64,000 nt of DNA. Origin: JAWKTV01 sp041398905 (GTDB lineage: Bacteria; Planctomycetota; Planctomycetia; Planctomycetales; Planctomycetaceae). A program made the translations under genes and the position numbers. The notes beneath the pieces were generated by a model. That model ran no database searches. It was not told the origin of the DNA and saw only the letters and a list, made by a program, of their open reading frames with translations. Shown here in pieces: positions 33,444 to 43,446 of this stretch; within the stretch, counting starts at the first letter, position 1, and every line of letters starts with the position of its first letter. The DNA is taken from NCBI GenBank assembly GCA_041398905.1, contig JAWKTV010000001.1, forward strand, positions 310,001 through 374,000, in the 5' to 3' direction.

Positions 33444-34361
33444 ATGCGATCGATCTTCCTGCTGACCCTCTGTCTCGCCGCCTGCACCACCGCGGCTCGC
33501 GCGACCGACTACCACGTCTACTATCTCGGCGGTCAGTCCAACATGGACGGCTACGGCTTCGTCCGCGAACTGACGCCCGAGCAGGCCGCGCCGGTGGCTG
33601 GCGTCCGCATCTTTCATGGAAACACCAGCCCCGATAACGCCGCCATCGACGGTCGGGGCCTCTGGTCGGAACTGCGAACCGGGCACGGCGTCGGCTTCTC
33701 ATCCGACGGCGAGACGAACAAGTACTCCGAACGCTTCGGTGTCGAACTCAGCTTCGCCCGGTCGATCCAGGCCGCCCATCCCGATCAGCACATCGCGATC
33801 ATCAAGTACTCACGGGGAGGAACCTCGATCGCCATCGACGCCGCCCGGCACTTCGGCTGCTGGGATCCCGACTATCCGGCCGGTGCAGGAGCCGGGCAGG
33901 GAATCAACCAGTACGACCACTTCCTCGCCACGATTCGCCACGCGACCGCCGTCCGCGACATCGACGGCGACGGCAGCGACGATCGCCTGATTCCCGCGGG
34001 CATTCTCTGGATGCAGGGCGAGAGTGACGCCGCTCACACCCCCGAGACCGCCGCCGCTTACCAGGCCAACCTCAAGCGACTCATGGACCTGATCCGCGCC
34101 GCACTGCGCGAAGATGACCTGCCGGTCGCCATCGGCCGCATCTCGGACTCGGGTCGCGATCCCAAGGACGGCAAGCTCTGGGATCACGGGGACGTCGTCC
34201 GCGCGGCTCAACAGTCATTCGTCGAGCAGGATGGCTCCGCCGCGCTCGTCACCAGCACCGACGACTACGGCTACTCCGACGCCGCCCACTACGACACCGC
34301 CGGCTACCTCGACCTCGGTGCGCAGTTCGCGACGGCGATCGATCAACTGCAGGCTCCTTAG
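33444..34361 (+). CDS. Secreted carbohydrate esterase (sialate O-acetylesterase/CE6-like)
   Basis: 305 residues from ATG 33444 with a signal peptide (MRSIFLLTLCLAACTTAARA). The SGNH-hydrolase-like motif YLGGQSNMDGYG (28-39) contains the nucleophilic Ser. ILWMQGESDAAHTPETAAAY has the conserved GE-D region, and DAAHYDTAGYLDLGAQFA supplies the catalytic His. It probably removes acetyl groups from polysaccharides such as xylan or sialic-acid-like sugars. An upstream in-frame start at 33309 exists, but it overlaps the hairpin and has no signal peptide. Similar secreted esterases occur next to sulfatase and glycanase genes in other planctomycetes; none is here. Confidence 0.85.
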   Translation: MRSIFLLTLCLAACTTAARATDYHVYYLGGQSNMDGYGFVRELTPEQAAPVAGVRIFHGNTSPDNAAIDGRGLWSELRTGHGVGFSSDGETNKYSERFGVELSFARSIQAAHPDQHIAIIKYSRGGTSIAIDAARHFGCWDPDYPAGAGAGQGINQYDHFLATIRHATAVRDIDGDGSDDRLIPAGILWMQGESDAAHTPETAAAYQANLKRLMDLIRAALREDDLPVAIGRISDSGRDPKDGKLWDHGDVVRAAQQSFVEQDGSAALVTSTDDYGYSDAAHYDTAGYLDLGAQFATAIDQLQAP

Positions 34362-34694
34362 TCGCTGCCCACCCGTAGGGCGATCCTGACACGTTTCCTG
34401 TCGGCGCGCTGGAAAGAACGCAATCGTTCGCGGGAATTCACGGCCCATCGTTCTGGCAGAGGTCGAGCCAGATGCGAGCCTTCGCGCCAACTGCCGGCCC
34501 AGTCCAACGGGGGAGCGTCGCCGGTCCAGCCAAAGAAGCCCGAAACTCACCTCCGACGGTCGAGGTAGTAGACGGGGAGAGCAACTTTCCGTTTGAACCG
34601 CAGTGTTGGAATGCCTGATTGGTTGCGGTTGTGCTAGAGTCGCCTGAGCGGCAGGTTGCTGTCGCCTCCGTTCGAGAATCCACGGAAGATCAAC
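34362..34694 (+). other. Intergenic region before the redoxin fusion gene
   Basis: About 330 bases without a credible gene. TGCTAGAGT at 34632-34640 resembles an extended -10 promoter element (TGn-TAGAGT) 55 bases before the ATG at 34695; no good -35 box is at the proper distance. Confidence 0.4.
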
Positions 34695-36638
34695 ATGCGT
34701 CATGGGTTGAAGAAGCTGTTCGTAATCCTTTGCTGCCTTGCGACCGGAAGTATGGCGGCGGCGGCGGAGCCGAATGGGTTTGCGTTTCAACTTCCGGCCG
34801 GGGAGCAGCGGGTCGCGGAACTGACGATGCTCGACGCCGAACAGGTGACCGTCGTCTGCTTCCTGGGCACCGAGTGTCCGCTGGCGAAGCTCTATGGGCC
34901 GCGGCTGCAGGAGCTCGCGACGGAGTTCGCGGGGAAGGGTGTCGAGTTCGTCGGCATCAACAGCAACCGGCAGGACTCGATGGAGGAGGTGCTGCAGTAC
35001 GCCCAGGGGCATGGCATCACCTTTCCGATCGGCAAGGATTACGACCATGCCGTCGCCAGCCGCTTTGGAGCGACCCGCACGCCGGAAGTGTTCGTCGTCA
35101 AAGGTGGCCGTCAGATTCTGTATCAGGGTCGAATTGACGACCGCTACCTGCCGGGGCTGACCAAGCCGGAGGCGAACCGTGAGGAATTGAAAGCGGCCCT
35201 GACGCAGATTGTCACCGGTCAGTCGGTCGCCGTGGCGAAGACGGAGCCGGTCGGTTGTCTGCTGGGCCGCGTCACCGAGACGCCGCAGCCGACGAGACTG
35301 ACGTATTGCCAAGAAATCTCCCGCATTCTGCAGCGGCAGTGTGTGGAGTGCCACAAGGCGGGCGAGATCGGCCCGTTCGCTCTCACCGACTACGACGAAG
35401 TGGTTGGCTGGGGTGAGATGATCGTCGAGGTGATTGGCGATGGCCGGATGCCGCCGTGGCATGCCAGCGAGACGCAAGGTCACTTCGTCAACGCCCGCCG
35501 CATGCCCGAAGCGGAAAAGTTGGCTGTGCGGGAATGGGTGGCCGGCGGGATGCCCTATGGTGAGGTTGCCGACCTGCCCCCCGCCGTCGAGGCTGCCGAA
35601 GAGTGGCAGCTCGGCCGCGAGCCGGACCTCGTGCTCGACATGCGTGCCGAGCCTTTCGAGGTGCCTGCGGAAGGGACGGTCGAGTACCAGTACTTCGTCG
35701 TCGACCCGGGATTCGAGGAGGACAAATGGGTGGCCGGCGCGCAGATTCTCCCCGGCAATCGATCGGTCGTGCATCACGGGATCATCTTCATTCGTCCGCC
35801 CGGCGACGAGCGGCCCCAGGGGGTCGGCTGGCTGACCGCCTATGTGCCAGGGCAGCGACTGACGCACTTTCCGGCCAACATGGCTCGCCGCGTCCCCGCC
35901 GGATCGAAGCTGGTGTTCCAGATGCACTACACGCCCACCGGCGTCGCCGCGAGCGATCTCTCCAAGCTGGGGATCACGTTCGCCGATCCGGCCGAGGTGG
36001 ATGAGGAAGTCTTTACCGTGATGGCGCAGCGCCAGGACTTCGAGATTCCACCGCATGCCGCCGACCACGTTGTCTCCGGAGGCACGACCAAGTTTCCCAG
36101 GAACGGTCGGTTGCTCGCGATCGCTCCGCACATGCATGTGCGCGGCAAGGCGGTTGAAGTTTACGTTCGCGACCAGGATCGCCGGCCGCAGTTGCTCGAT
36201 GTCCCGCGTTACGATTTCAACTGGCAGCACGTCTACGTCCTCGCCGAGCCTCAGCCGCTCGACGACATTGAACGACTCGAGTTCGAGATCCACTTTGACA
36301 ACTCGAAGGCGAACCCGGCGAACCCGGATCCCACAAAGCCGGTGCACTGGGGCGACCAGACGTGGGAAGAAATGGCAATCGTGTTCTTCGAGGTCGCCCG
36401 GCCGCGCGGTGATGATTCCGCCTCGGAACGGGACGCGGCAAACGAGCCGCGCAAGAACCGCAAGGTGACTGAGACGGACGTGCGAACATTCTTCGAGCGG
36501 TTCGATCCGGATGGAGACGGCGTGGTCCACGAGGAAGATGTCCCACTGGCGACACGCCGCTTCGCCTTCGGCCGGTTCGATCGCAATGGTGATGGTCAGC
36601 TCACCCGGCAGGAAGTCGAGCAGACGTCACGCAATTGA
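34695..36638 (+). CDS. Redoxin - cytochrome c - copper-monooxygenase-like - EF-hand fusion protein
   Basis: A 647-residue secreted protein with signal peptide (cleavage near residue 23). Domain 1 (about 30-170) is a peroxiredoxin/thioredoxin-like redoxin with only one Cys in the expected place (FLGTECPLAKLYGP). Domain 2 contains a single haem site QCVECHKAGEIGPF (about 215-228). Domain 3 resembles the copper type II ascorbate-dependent monooxygenase C-terminal (PHM) fold: SVVHHGIIFI, QMHYTPTG and IAPHMHVRGKAVEV carry His/Met ligands in the family order. At the end are two EF-hands (DPDGDGVVHEED and DRNGDGQLTRQE). Family members in planctomycetes and Verrucomicrobia are annotated as redoxin-domain proteins of unknown function. 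A role in periplasmic redox or copper-dependent oxidation is inferred. The MMPL gene follows 57 bases on. Confidence 0.85.
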   Translation: MRHGLKKLFVILCCLATGSMAAAAEPNGFAFQLPAGEQRVAELTMLDAEQVTVVCFLGTECPLAKLYGPRLQELATEFAGKGVEFVGINSNRQDSMEEVLQYAQGHGITFPIGKDYDHAVASRFGATRTPEVFVVKGGRQILYQGRIDDRYLPGLTKPEANREELKAALTQIVTGQSVAVAKTEPVGCLLGRVTETPQPTRLTYCQEISRILQRQCVECHKAGEIGPFALTDYDEVVGWGEMIVEVIGDGRMPPWHASETQGHFVNARRMPEAEKLAVREWVAGGMPYGEVADLPPAVEAAEEWQLGREPDLVLDMRAEPFEVPAEGTVEYQYFVVDPGFEEDKWVAGAQILPGNRSVVHHGIIFIRPPGDERPQGVGWLTAYVPGQRLTHFPANMARRVPAGSKLVFQMHYTPTGVAASDLSKLGITFADPAEVDEEVFTVMAQRQDFEIPPHAADHVVSGGTTKFPRNGRLLAIAPHMHVRGKAVEVYVRDQDRRPQLLDVPRYDFNWQHVYVLAEPQPLDDIERLEFEIHFDNSKANPANPDPTKPVHWGDQTWEEMAIVFFEVARPRGDDSASERDAANEPRKNRKVTETDVRTFFERFDPDGDGVVHEEDVPLATRRFAFGRFDRNGDGQLTRQEVEQTSRN

Positions 36639-36695
36639 GGACGGCGGAGGTCCGCTCCGTCATGAGTTCATGGTCGAACGGGACATCACCAGAAC

Positions 36696-38967
36696 GTGGC
36701 ACGAGGCTTCGCGAATCTGTTTGGCTGGACGGTCGACCACCGTGGTTGGACCGTCGTGTTGATCGTTGTGCTGACGACGGCGGCCGCCATCGGTCTGTTC
36801 GATCCGCGGCTGTTCAGCCGGCTGCTCGAAGAGCCCGGCGACACGGCGGCGGCAGCGGACAGCCGGACGGACGGGGCCGCTCGGGAGATCGAGCGGCTGA
36901 GCTTGACTGACGCGGACGCGGTGCTGGTTGTGCAGTCGGACCAGTTCTTTACCCCCGCAGGTGCCGACGCGATCCGCAGCGTGGTGGCGGCACTCGTCGA
37001 CTCTCCACTGGTCAACGAAGTCATCTGGCTGGAGGACCTGCCGCCCCTGAACGTGTTTGGGTTGAGGGAGCCGATTTTCCCCCCCTCATCGGCGGCACCC
37101 GGGCTGTTCGACCGAGCGAAGGAGCGGGCGCTCGACAACCCGCTCGTAGTCGGACAACTCCTGTCCCCCGATGCCCGGACAATGTTGCTGCTCGTCAAGT
37201 TCAACTGGCTGGCGCTGGCCGACGACGACGAGGCGACCAGCGGCCTGAAGGAGATCGCCGAAGCCGCGGTCGCCCGACACGACGGCGTGTCGATGCGGGT
37301 GCTGCTGACCGGTCCGACCCCGACATATCTCACTTACATCCGCTCCCAGCAGGCGAACAAGATCAAATACCAGATCATCGGCTACGCGCTCATCGGGCTG
37401 ATGGCTGTCGTGTTGTTTCGGGGCGTGCGGGCGGTGCTGATCGTTGGCATCGCGCCGATGCTCGGCACCTTCTGGACGATGGGCCTGCTGGGGTTCTCCA
37501 ACATCCGGGACAACCCCTTCAACGACGTGGTGCTGCCGATCCTCGTCAGCCTCGTCGGCCTGACGGATGGCGTGCATCTGATGATCGAAATCCGACGCCA
37601 GCGGGCGACGGGACTGAACGAACAGGACGCCGCCCGGGCCGGCATCGGAAGGTGGGCTCGCGTGCTTCCTCACGTCGCTCACCACCGCCATCGGGTTCGC
37701 ATCCCTGAGCTTCGCCCAGCAGGAGCTGGTGCGAGACTTCGGCTGGAGCTGTGTGTTCGGTGTGGCCCTCACATTCCTCGCGGTCATCACCACGATCCCG
37801 CTGGCGAGTTCGTCGGCCCTGGGCAGGAATGTCCATCTCGGGCATGATCGTGGTTTGATCGACCGGTACCTCGGCAGGATCAGCGGGATCATCGAATTCG
37901 TGCTCGCCCGGCGGCGGAGCGTTTCGCTCATGGCCATCGTCTCCACCGCCGTGCTGCTGGCCGTTTCGTTGACTCTCGAGCCAGACGAGCGTCGGTCGAC
38001 GTCGCTGCCTCGCGGCTCCGAGTCGCTTGTCGCGCTGGAAGAAATGGACCGCGCCTTTGGTGGACTCGAACGGTCACACGTCACGGTGCGGTGGAATGAA
38101 CCCACGCAGGGAGAGTCGCCCGAGCTGCTGGAGGTGCTGGGGGAAGTCAATTCGCTGCTCCGCAAGGAGGAACTGATCGGGCATCCGCTGTCAGTCTGGA
38201 ACCTGTTGCAGGCACTGCCGGGCGATGGGCCGGTGACAGGCCGAATGTCGATGCTGGCGCTGCTGCCGGGACCGATCGCCGCCAACTTCTATCGACCCGA
38301 GCGGCGTGAAGCGGTGGCGAACTTCCGGGTGCGCGACTTGGGAATCGCCCAGTACGGCCCAGCCTTCGAGCGAATCGAGGCGGGCCTGGCGAAGATCGCC
38401 GAGCAGCATCCTGCGTACGCCCTGTCGCTGGATGGCCCCGCCGCCAGAAGTTGGCGAACGCTGTTTCAGATCGTCGTCGATCTCGCCAAGAGCCTGGGCA
38501 GCGCCGCCGTCGTCATCTTTCTTGTGCTGATGGTCGCCTACCGCTCGGTACGGCTCGGCCTGATCGCGGTCATCCCGAACGTATTCCCGCTGGCGCTCAC
38601 CGGCACCTGGCTGGTCCTCACCGGGCAGACCCTGGAGATCGTGCACGTCTGCGCGTTCACGGTGTGCCTCGGCATCGCGGTCGACGACACGATCCACTTC
38701 CTCACCAGGTACCAGGAAGAACTGGCGGCCCGCGACCGCATCGACGCCATCCGTCACGCCTTCGTCGGCACCGGAACCGCCCTGATTATGACGACCATGG
38801 TGCTCGTCGCCGGATTCGTCACCGTGATGTTCAGCGACCTCAGAGACCAGCGCGTGTTCTCGGCGATGGCCTGCCTGACCGTGACCGCCGCCCTGTTCGC
38901 TGACCTCGTCTTCCTGCCCGCCCTGTTGGGCTGGCTGGGTGAAAAGCCATCGCGACCGCCCGGCTGA
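36696..38967 (+). CDS. MMPL/RND-superfamily exporter (HAE3-like), one frameshift
   Basis: About 757 residues after repair. An N-terminal TM (GWTVVLIVVLTTAAAIGLFD) and large extracytoplasmic loop are followed by a sterol-sensing-like five-helix block (IIGYALIGLMAVVLFRGVRA, VVLPILVSLVGLTDGVHLMI) with an Asp in TM4. The second half repeats it (LGSAAVVIFLVLMVAYRSVR, CLGIAVDDTIHFLTRYQEEL). The frame moves by one base near 37651 inside the first MMPL half (ARAGI then RKVGLACFLTSLTTAIG expected), so the span is treated as one gene. HAE3/MMPL proteins export lipids or hydrophobic compounds such as hopanoids. GTG at 36696 is the chosen start. It probably forms an operon with the redoxin fusion gene; the coupling to its function is unclear. 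Confidence 0.85.
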
Positions 38968-38988
38968 CAGCCGCCTGATCGCGACTTC

Positions 38989-39663
38989 TCACCGCGGCGG
39001 GATCCGCAGTTGCATGCCCAGACGCAGATCGTCGGGAGTCTCCAGCAGGTTCCGATTCGCCTCGAAGATGTCGGGATAGCGGGCGACGCTGCCAAGGTAT
39101 CGCAGCGCCAGACCACTGAGCGTATCACCGGCCTGTACCGTGTGCAGACACTGCGGCTGCACTGCGGAGGACTCGGCATCGACAGCCTGAACGGCGAGCG
39201 GCGTGGGCAGCGGATCGCTCAGTCCGGCCGAGGCGAAGTCACCCGGCGTCCACGCCATGTTCGCTGCCCCGGAGGCCGCATCGCCGCGTTCCAACACGAC
39301 TGGCGCGAAGGGACCTGGTGAACGATGGGCGAGAATTGGGTCCAACGTCGTCGCCGGATCGTATCCCGGGTTGGTGGGATGATCATCGAAGACGTCCATG
39401 CTGGAGTCGGCCGATGCTGAAGCCAATTGAGGCTGCGTTGCGGGCGGGATCGGCGGGCTAAGTCGCCTGTCGATCAAGTCGGGATGCTCGGCCTGCGTGT
39501 AGACCTTGACGGCGGACTGCTCGATCCGGGCATCGACCTCGGCCGAATCGGGGAGCGTGAGAGCCGTCAGCTCGCGCCGGGACTCGCGAGGGAAGCACAG
39601 CGCAGCCGCGAACCCGACGAGAACGATCGCCATCGCCAGGCCGATCTTCGTGTCGCGGTGCAT
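38989..39663 (-). CDS. Membrane-anchored LysM-domain protein
   Basis: 224 residues. An N-terminal TM anchor (IGLAMAIVLVGFAAALCF) is followed by a long low-complexity, Pro/Asp/Ser-rich linker (about 30-170). At the very C-terminus is a single LysM domain (HTVQAGDTLSGLALRYLGSV then DIFEANRNLLETPDDLRLG), ending in the typical LRIPPR. LysM binds N-acetylglucosamine-containing polymers such as peptidoglycan. The linker would let the domain reach the wall from the inner membrane. It is divergent from the DUF1499 gene 235 bases away and convergent with the MMPL gene (21-base gap). Confidence 0.85.
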   Translation of the reverse strand: MHRDTKIGLAMAIVLVGFAAALCFPRESRRELTALTLPDSAEVDARIEQSAVKVYTQAEHPDLIDRRLSPPIPPATQPQLASASADSSMDVFDDHPTNPGYDPATTLDPILAHRSPGPFAPVVLERGDAASGAANMAWTPGDFASAGLSDPLPTPLAVQAVDAESSAVQPQCLHTVQAGDTLSGLALRYLGSVARYPDIFEANRNLLETPDDLRLGMQLRIPPR

Positions 39664-39897
39664 ACGGAGACGGTTCCGAGGAAATCTGTACCGCCGTCCG
39701 TGGCTATCAATCGCGCGCGAACTGTGATGTCGATGGCAGGCGCGCAGCAGGGTGCTTCTTCGTCAGCATCGTCATCCCACCGGGTCCGGTACAGGAAATC
39801 ACCGACGGGACGGACAACCGCTGCGAACGTTGCAGGTGGTCACCCTGCGGCCACGGGGTATGATGACCCGATAGGGATGCCGGCCAAGGGGAATGCC

Positions 39898-40359
39898 ATG
39901 CGGAGCAAGCGCGTGATCTACTGGATCGTTGGAATTCCCGTCGTGATGCTGGTCGCGACCCTCGGGTTGGTGTTCGCATCCTGGCGCCGACCGGAGGTCG
40001 GCCTGGTCGACGGTCGACTGCGTCCCTGCGCGTCGTCGGACAACTGCGTGTGCAGCGCAGCGACCGGCGCGGCGGCGATCGACCCGCTGCGGTTCGAGGG
40101 ATCGGCGGATGACGCCTGGGCGCGATTGCGAACCTTGCTCTCCGACCGCCAGAACTGCACCGTCGTGACCGACAACGACGAGTACCTCCACGCGGAGTTC
40201 GTGACCCCACTCCTCCGCTTCGTCGACGACGTCGAGTTCCATCTCGAACCGACCGCCAGCGTCATTCACATCCGCTCGGAATCCCGAGTCGGCAAATCCG
40301 ATCTCGGCGCCAACCGCCGCAGGCTCGAAGAACTGCGCGCCGCGTGGCAGGCACAGTAG
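39898..40359 (+). CDS. DUF1499 family membrane protein
   Basis: 153 residues. ATG 39898 is followed by one TM helix (VIYWIVGIPVVMLVATLGLV) and the DUF1499 domain with its Cys-containing opening LRPCASSDNCVCS (about 41-53), then AWARLRTLLSDRQNCTVVTD and FRFV-like strand segments (LLRFVDDVEFHLEP, IRSESRVGKSDLGANRRR). The family's function is unknown. The conserved Cys pair and C-terminal RSASRxG-like motif fit. Sequence upstream in the same frame is non-conserved. Confidence 0.85.
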   Translation: MRSKRVIYWIVGIPVVMLVATLGLVFASWRRPEVGLVDGRLRPCASSDNCVCSAATGAAAIDPLRFEGSADDAWARLRTLLSDRQNCTVVTDNDEYLHAEFVTPLLRFVDDVEFHLEPTASVIHIRSESRVGKSDLGANRRRLEELRAAWQAQ

Positions 40360-40480
40360 CAACCAGCCCTCATAGAAGGCCCAACAGGGTCCGCAGTCCG
40401 TCCCGGGACGCTCGAAGTCACGTCATACTCTGCCCGGAAGTCATCGACAAGATGCCCACGATACGTACTAGAACGGGCTG

Positions 40481-42400
40481 CTAGCCCACTCGTTCACTGG
40501 CGGAGAGTTCGCGCTGGCCGGCCAGCGCGCGGGCTGTGCGGGCGAGGCCGGCGGGGTCGAGAGCGTGGTCGGCGAGGAGTTCGCCGCGTTCGCCGTGCTC
40601 GATGAACTCGTCGGGCAGGCCGGCCAGATGAATGGTCCGCGTGTCGAGTCCGAGGCGGTTGGCCGCTTCCAGCACGGCCGACCCAAACCCGCCGACGAGG
40701 CTGTTCTCCTCGACGGTGATGATGAAACCGCACTCGTCAAAGAGCCGTTTGAGCAGTTCAGTGTCCATCGGTCTCAGGAAGCGGGCGTTGATGACGGCGA
40801 TGTCGAGACCGTCCTGAGCCAGTTCGTCGGCCGCCTGCACGGCGTGGCTGAGCAGTGCTCCGAACACCAGAAACGCACCGTCGGTGCCCCAGCGGATGAT
40901 CTCGGCCTTGCCGAGTTCCAGCGGAGCGTAAGCCCGCTCGATCGTCTCGGCGTTGGTTTTCGGGTAGCGGATCGACGTCGGGGCGCTGTGCGTGAGGGCG
41001 AAGTCCAGCATCGGCTGTACGTCGAGGGCATCACCGGGCGCCATCAGCACGATGTTCGGAAAGACCCGCATGTACGAGTTGTCGAACACACCGTGGTGCG
41101 TGGGACCATCCGGTCCGCAGAGGCCGGCCCGATCGAGGCAGAACGTCACGGGCAGGTTCTGGAGAGCGACCTCCTGGAAGATCTGGTCGAAGCTCCGCTG
41201 CAGGAAGGTGCTGTAGATGTCGACGATCGGCCGCATGCCGACCTTCGCCATGCCGCCCGCGAACGCGACGGCGTGACCTTCACAGATGCCCGTGTCGAAG
41301 AAGCGGTCCGGATGGGCGTCGCGAATTTCGCCGAGCTTGTTCCCCTCGCACATCGCGGCCGTCAGCACGCAAACCCGCTCGTCCCGCTGCATGGCGACGG
41401 CGATCGCGTCGCTCACGACATCGGTGTACGCGGGAGCCGAGCCCTTCTTGATGTACACGACATCGCTGTCGTCGTCGCCGCGGCAGAACGGAGCGGGGGT
41501 ATGGAACTGCACCGGGTCGACCTCGGCGGGCTTGAAACCCCGGCCCTTCTCGGTGAAGACGTGCAGCAGCACCGGCCCCTTCACGTCCTTGATGAGCTCA
41601 AAGTAGTCCCGCAGCGCAAAGATGTCGTGGCCGTCCACCGGGCCGATGTAGCGAAAACCCATTTCCTCAAACAGCATCCCGCCGTGCAGGAAGCCCTTGA
41701 CGGCATCCTTGACGCCGGCCATCCACTTTTCGGCCGACTCCCCGATCACCGGTACCTTGTTGAGCAGCCAGCTCACGTCCTTCTTCAGACCATTGTAGAA
41801 CGGTGCGACCCGCGCTTTGTCGAGGTAGCTGGCCAGCCCGCCCACGCGGGGGCAGATGCCCATCTTGTTGTCGTTGAGAATGACCAGCAGGTCTTTCTCC
41901 ATGCCGGCGGCGTTGTTGAACGCCTCGAAGACGATGCCCGAGGGGAGGGCACCATCGCCGATGACCGCGACCGAACGGCGGTGTTCGCCGGGACGCAGCA
42001 GGTCATCGCCCGCCTGCAAACCCAGGGCCGTCGAGACGCTGCTGCCGGCATGACCCGTGACGAACAGGTCGTACTCGCTCTCGACCGGGTTGGGGTAGCC
42101 CATGAGGCCACCTTTGCGGCGGATGCTGTGAAACTGCGGGTAGCGGCCCGTCACCAGCTTATGCGGGTAGATCTGGTGACCGGTGTCCCAGATCAGGCGG
42201 TCCTTCGAGAAGTCGTAGACGAGATGCAGCGCGATGCACAGTTCAACGACGCCCAGGTTGCTGGCGAAGTGCGCGGGGCGATCGGAAACGATCTCGCAGA
42301 GGGCTTCGCGGATCTCGCGGGCCAGCAGGACCAGTTGCTCGTCACTCAGGGTTTTGAGCTGGGCGGGCGAACTGATGAGAGGCAGTAGCTGATATTCCAT
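40481..42400 (-). CDS. dxs: 1-deoxy-D-xylulose-5-phosphate synthase
   Basis: 639 residues from ATG 42400. It makes DXP from pyruvate and glyceraldehyde-3-phosphate with thiamine diphosphate, the entry step of the MEP isoprenoid pathway. Visible motifs are TGHAGSSVSTALGLQAGDDL (ThDP/His region), VIGDGALPSGIVFEAFNNAA (GDG...N motif, ThDP-Mg binding), DRFFDTGICEGHAVAFAGGM (catalytic Glu) and LDRAGLCGPDGPTHHGVFDN. The length is normal. An in-frame GTG further upstream (42592) overlaps the preceding synthase gene and is not conserved. It sits downstream of the prenyl synthase gene on the same strand with a 59-base gap, the familiar ispA-dxs order. Confidence 0.97.
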   Translation of the reverse strand: MEYQLLPLISSPAQLKTLSDEQLVLLAREIREALCEIVSDRPAHFASNLGVVELCIALHLVYDFSKDRLIWDTGHQIYPHKLVTGRYPQFHSIRRKGGLMGYPNPVESEYDLFVTGHAGSSVSTALGLQAGDDLLRPGEHRRSVAVIGDGALPSGIVFEAFNNAAGMEKDLLVILNDNKMGICPRVGGLASYLDKARVAPFYNGLKKDVSWLLNKVPVIGESAEKWMAGVKDAVKGFLHGGMLFEEMGFRYIGPVDGHDIFALRDYFELIKDVKGPVLLHVFTEKGRGFKPAEVDPVQFHTPAPFCRGDDDSDVVYIKKGSAPAYTDVVSDAIAVAMQRDERVCVLTAAMCEGNKLGEIRDAHPDRFFDTGICEGHAVAFAGGMAKVGMRPIVDIYSTFLQRSFDQIFQEVALQNLPVTFCLDRAGLCGPDGPTHHGVFDNSYMRVFPNIVLMAPGDALDVQPMLDFALTHSAPTSIRYPKTNAETIERAYAPLELGKAEIIRWGTDGAFLVFGALLSHAVQAADELAQDGLDIAVINARFLRPMDTELLKRLFDECGFIITVEENSLVGGFGSAVLEAANRLGLDTRTIHLAGLPDEFIEHGERGELLADHALDPAGLARTARALAGQRELSASERVG

Positions 42401-42459
42401 TATGACTCTGCCGGGTGTGCTTCCTGGTGCATCGCGCCGGCATGACCGGCGGCTCAACA

Positions 42460-43383
42460 CTAATGATCTCGGGTGATGACGTAACGGGCGATCGCCGCCA
42501 GCGCCTCGCCAGCGTCGTCGAGGGAGTCGACCAGCCCGCAGGCCTCTTGCACCAGGGCCTCGGCACGACGCCGACTCTCGGCGATCCCCCACAGTGAGGG
42601 ATACGTCAGCTTACCGTGTTCGGCATCTTTTCGCACCGACTTCCCTAATTTCTCACCTTCGCCCTCCACGTCCAACAGATCATCCGCAATCTGGAAGGCC
42701 AAACCAACACATTCTCCGTAACGTCGCAACCTGCCGAGCGTCGCGGCGTCGGCACCGGCGATGCGACCGCCGAGCGTGACCGCGGAGCACAGCAGCCGGC
42801 CGGTCTTGCGGCGGTGAATTGCCTCAAGATGCTCTCCGCTGCCGACACCGTTGCGTTCGCCGTCGAGGTCGGCCATCTGCCCGCCGACCATCCCCTCAGG
42901 CCCGGCGGCCGAGGCCAGATCAACGCAGCAGGCCACCGCGACCTGCGCGGGACTCACCTTCGTCGCGATTGTCTCGAACGCGAGGGTCAGCAGGGCGTCT
43001 CCCGCGAGAATCGCCGTCGCTTCGTCGAACTGCTTGTGACAGGTCGGCCGACCACGCCGCAGATCGTCGTCATCCATCGCGGGGAGGTCGTCGTGGATGA
43101 GCGAGTAGGTGTGAATCATCTCGATCGCGGCCGCGGCGGGGAGCGCGGCCTCACGCGAACCGCCGCAGGCTTCGCAGGCCAACAGGACAAGCGCGGGCCG
43201 CATCCGCTTGCCAGGGGCCAGCAGCGAGTACCGCATCGCATCGAGCAGGTGCGCGGGGCAGTCCTCTGACAGACGATCGAGGTAGTCGCACAGCGATTGC
43301 TCAACGAGGCCGCGCAGCTCAGACAGTCGGCTGGCAAGCCGGGCCGGGTCGCAGGTCGATCGTGATGAAGATGCGGCGGAAAT
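42460..43383 (-). CDS. ispA: Polyprenyl synthetase (farnesyl/geranylgeranyl diphosphate synthase)
   Basis: A trans-prenyltransferase elongating isoprenyl diphosphates. It carries both aspartate-rich motifs: LIHDDLPAMDDDDLRRGRPT (FARM) and GLAFQIADDLLDVEG (SARM), plus GKRMRPALVLLA and GDALLTLAFE. The first ATG in frame (43236) is too late: conserved N-terminal helical sequence (CDPARLASRLSELRGLVEQS then LDAMRYSLL) continues upstream without an ATG, GTG or TTG up to a stop near 43389. ATT at 43383-43381, preceded by GAGGG seven bases earlier, could be the true start, giving about 307 residues, close to the family length. A frameshift near the N-terminus is the alternative. It lies just upstream of dxs. 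Confidence 0.85.
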   Translation of the reverse strand: MSAASSSRSTCDPARLASRLSELRGLVEQSLCDYLDRLSEDCPAHLLDAMRYSLLAPGKRMRPALVLLACEACGGSREAALPAAAAIEMIHTYSLIHDDLPAMDDDDLRRGRPTCHKQFDEATAILAGDALLTLAFETIATKVSPAQVAVACCVDLASAAGPEGMVGGQMADLDGERNGVGSGEHLEAIHRRKTGRLLCSAVTLGGRIAGADAATLGRLRRYGECVGLAFQIADDLLDVEGEGEKLGKSVRKDAEHGKLTYPSLWGIAESRRRAEALVQEACGLVDSLDDAGEALAAIARYVITRDH

Positions 43384-43446
43384 CTGTTAGCCCTCGGAGG
43401 CGAATCGGAGAATCAATGGCAGCACAAGCAGTAACCAGTTTGACGG

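Noticed and set aside
34215..36530. A 771-codon minus-strand frame across the redoxin fusion gene and the end of the CE6 gene
   Set aside because: It crosses two real genes and the promoter region between them, and shows no domain.
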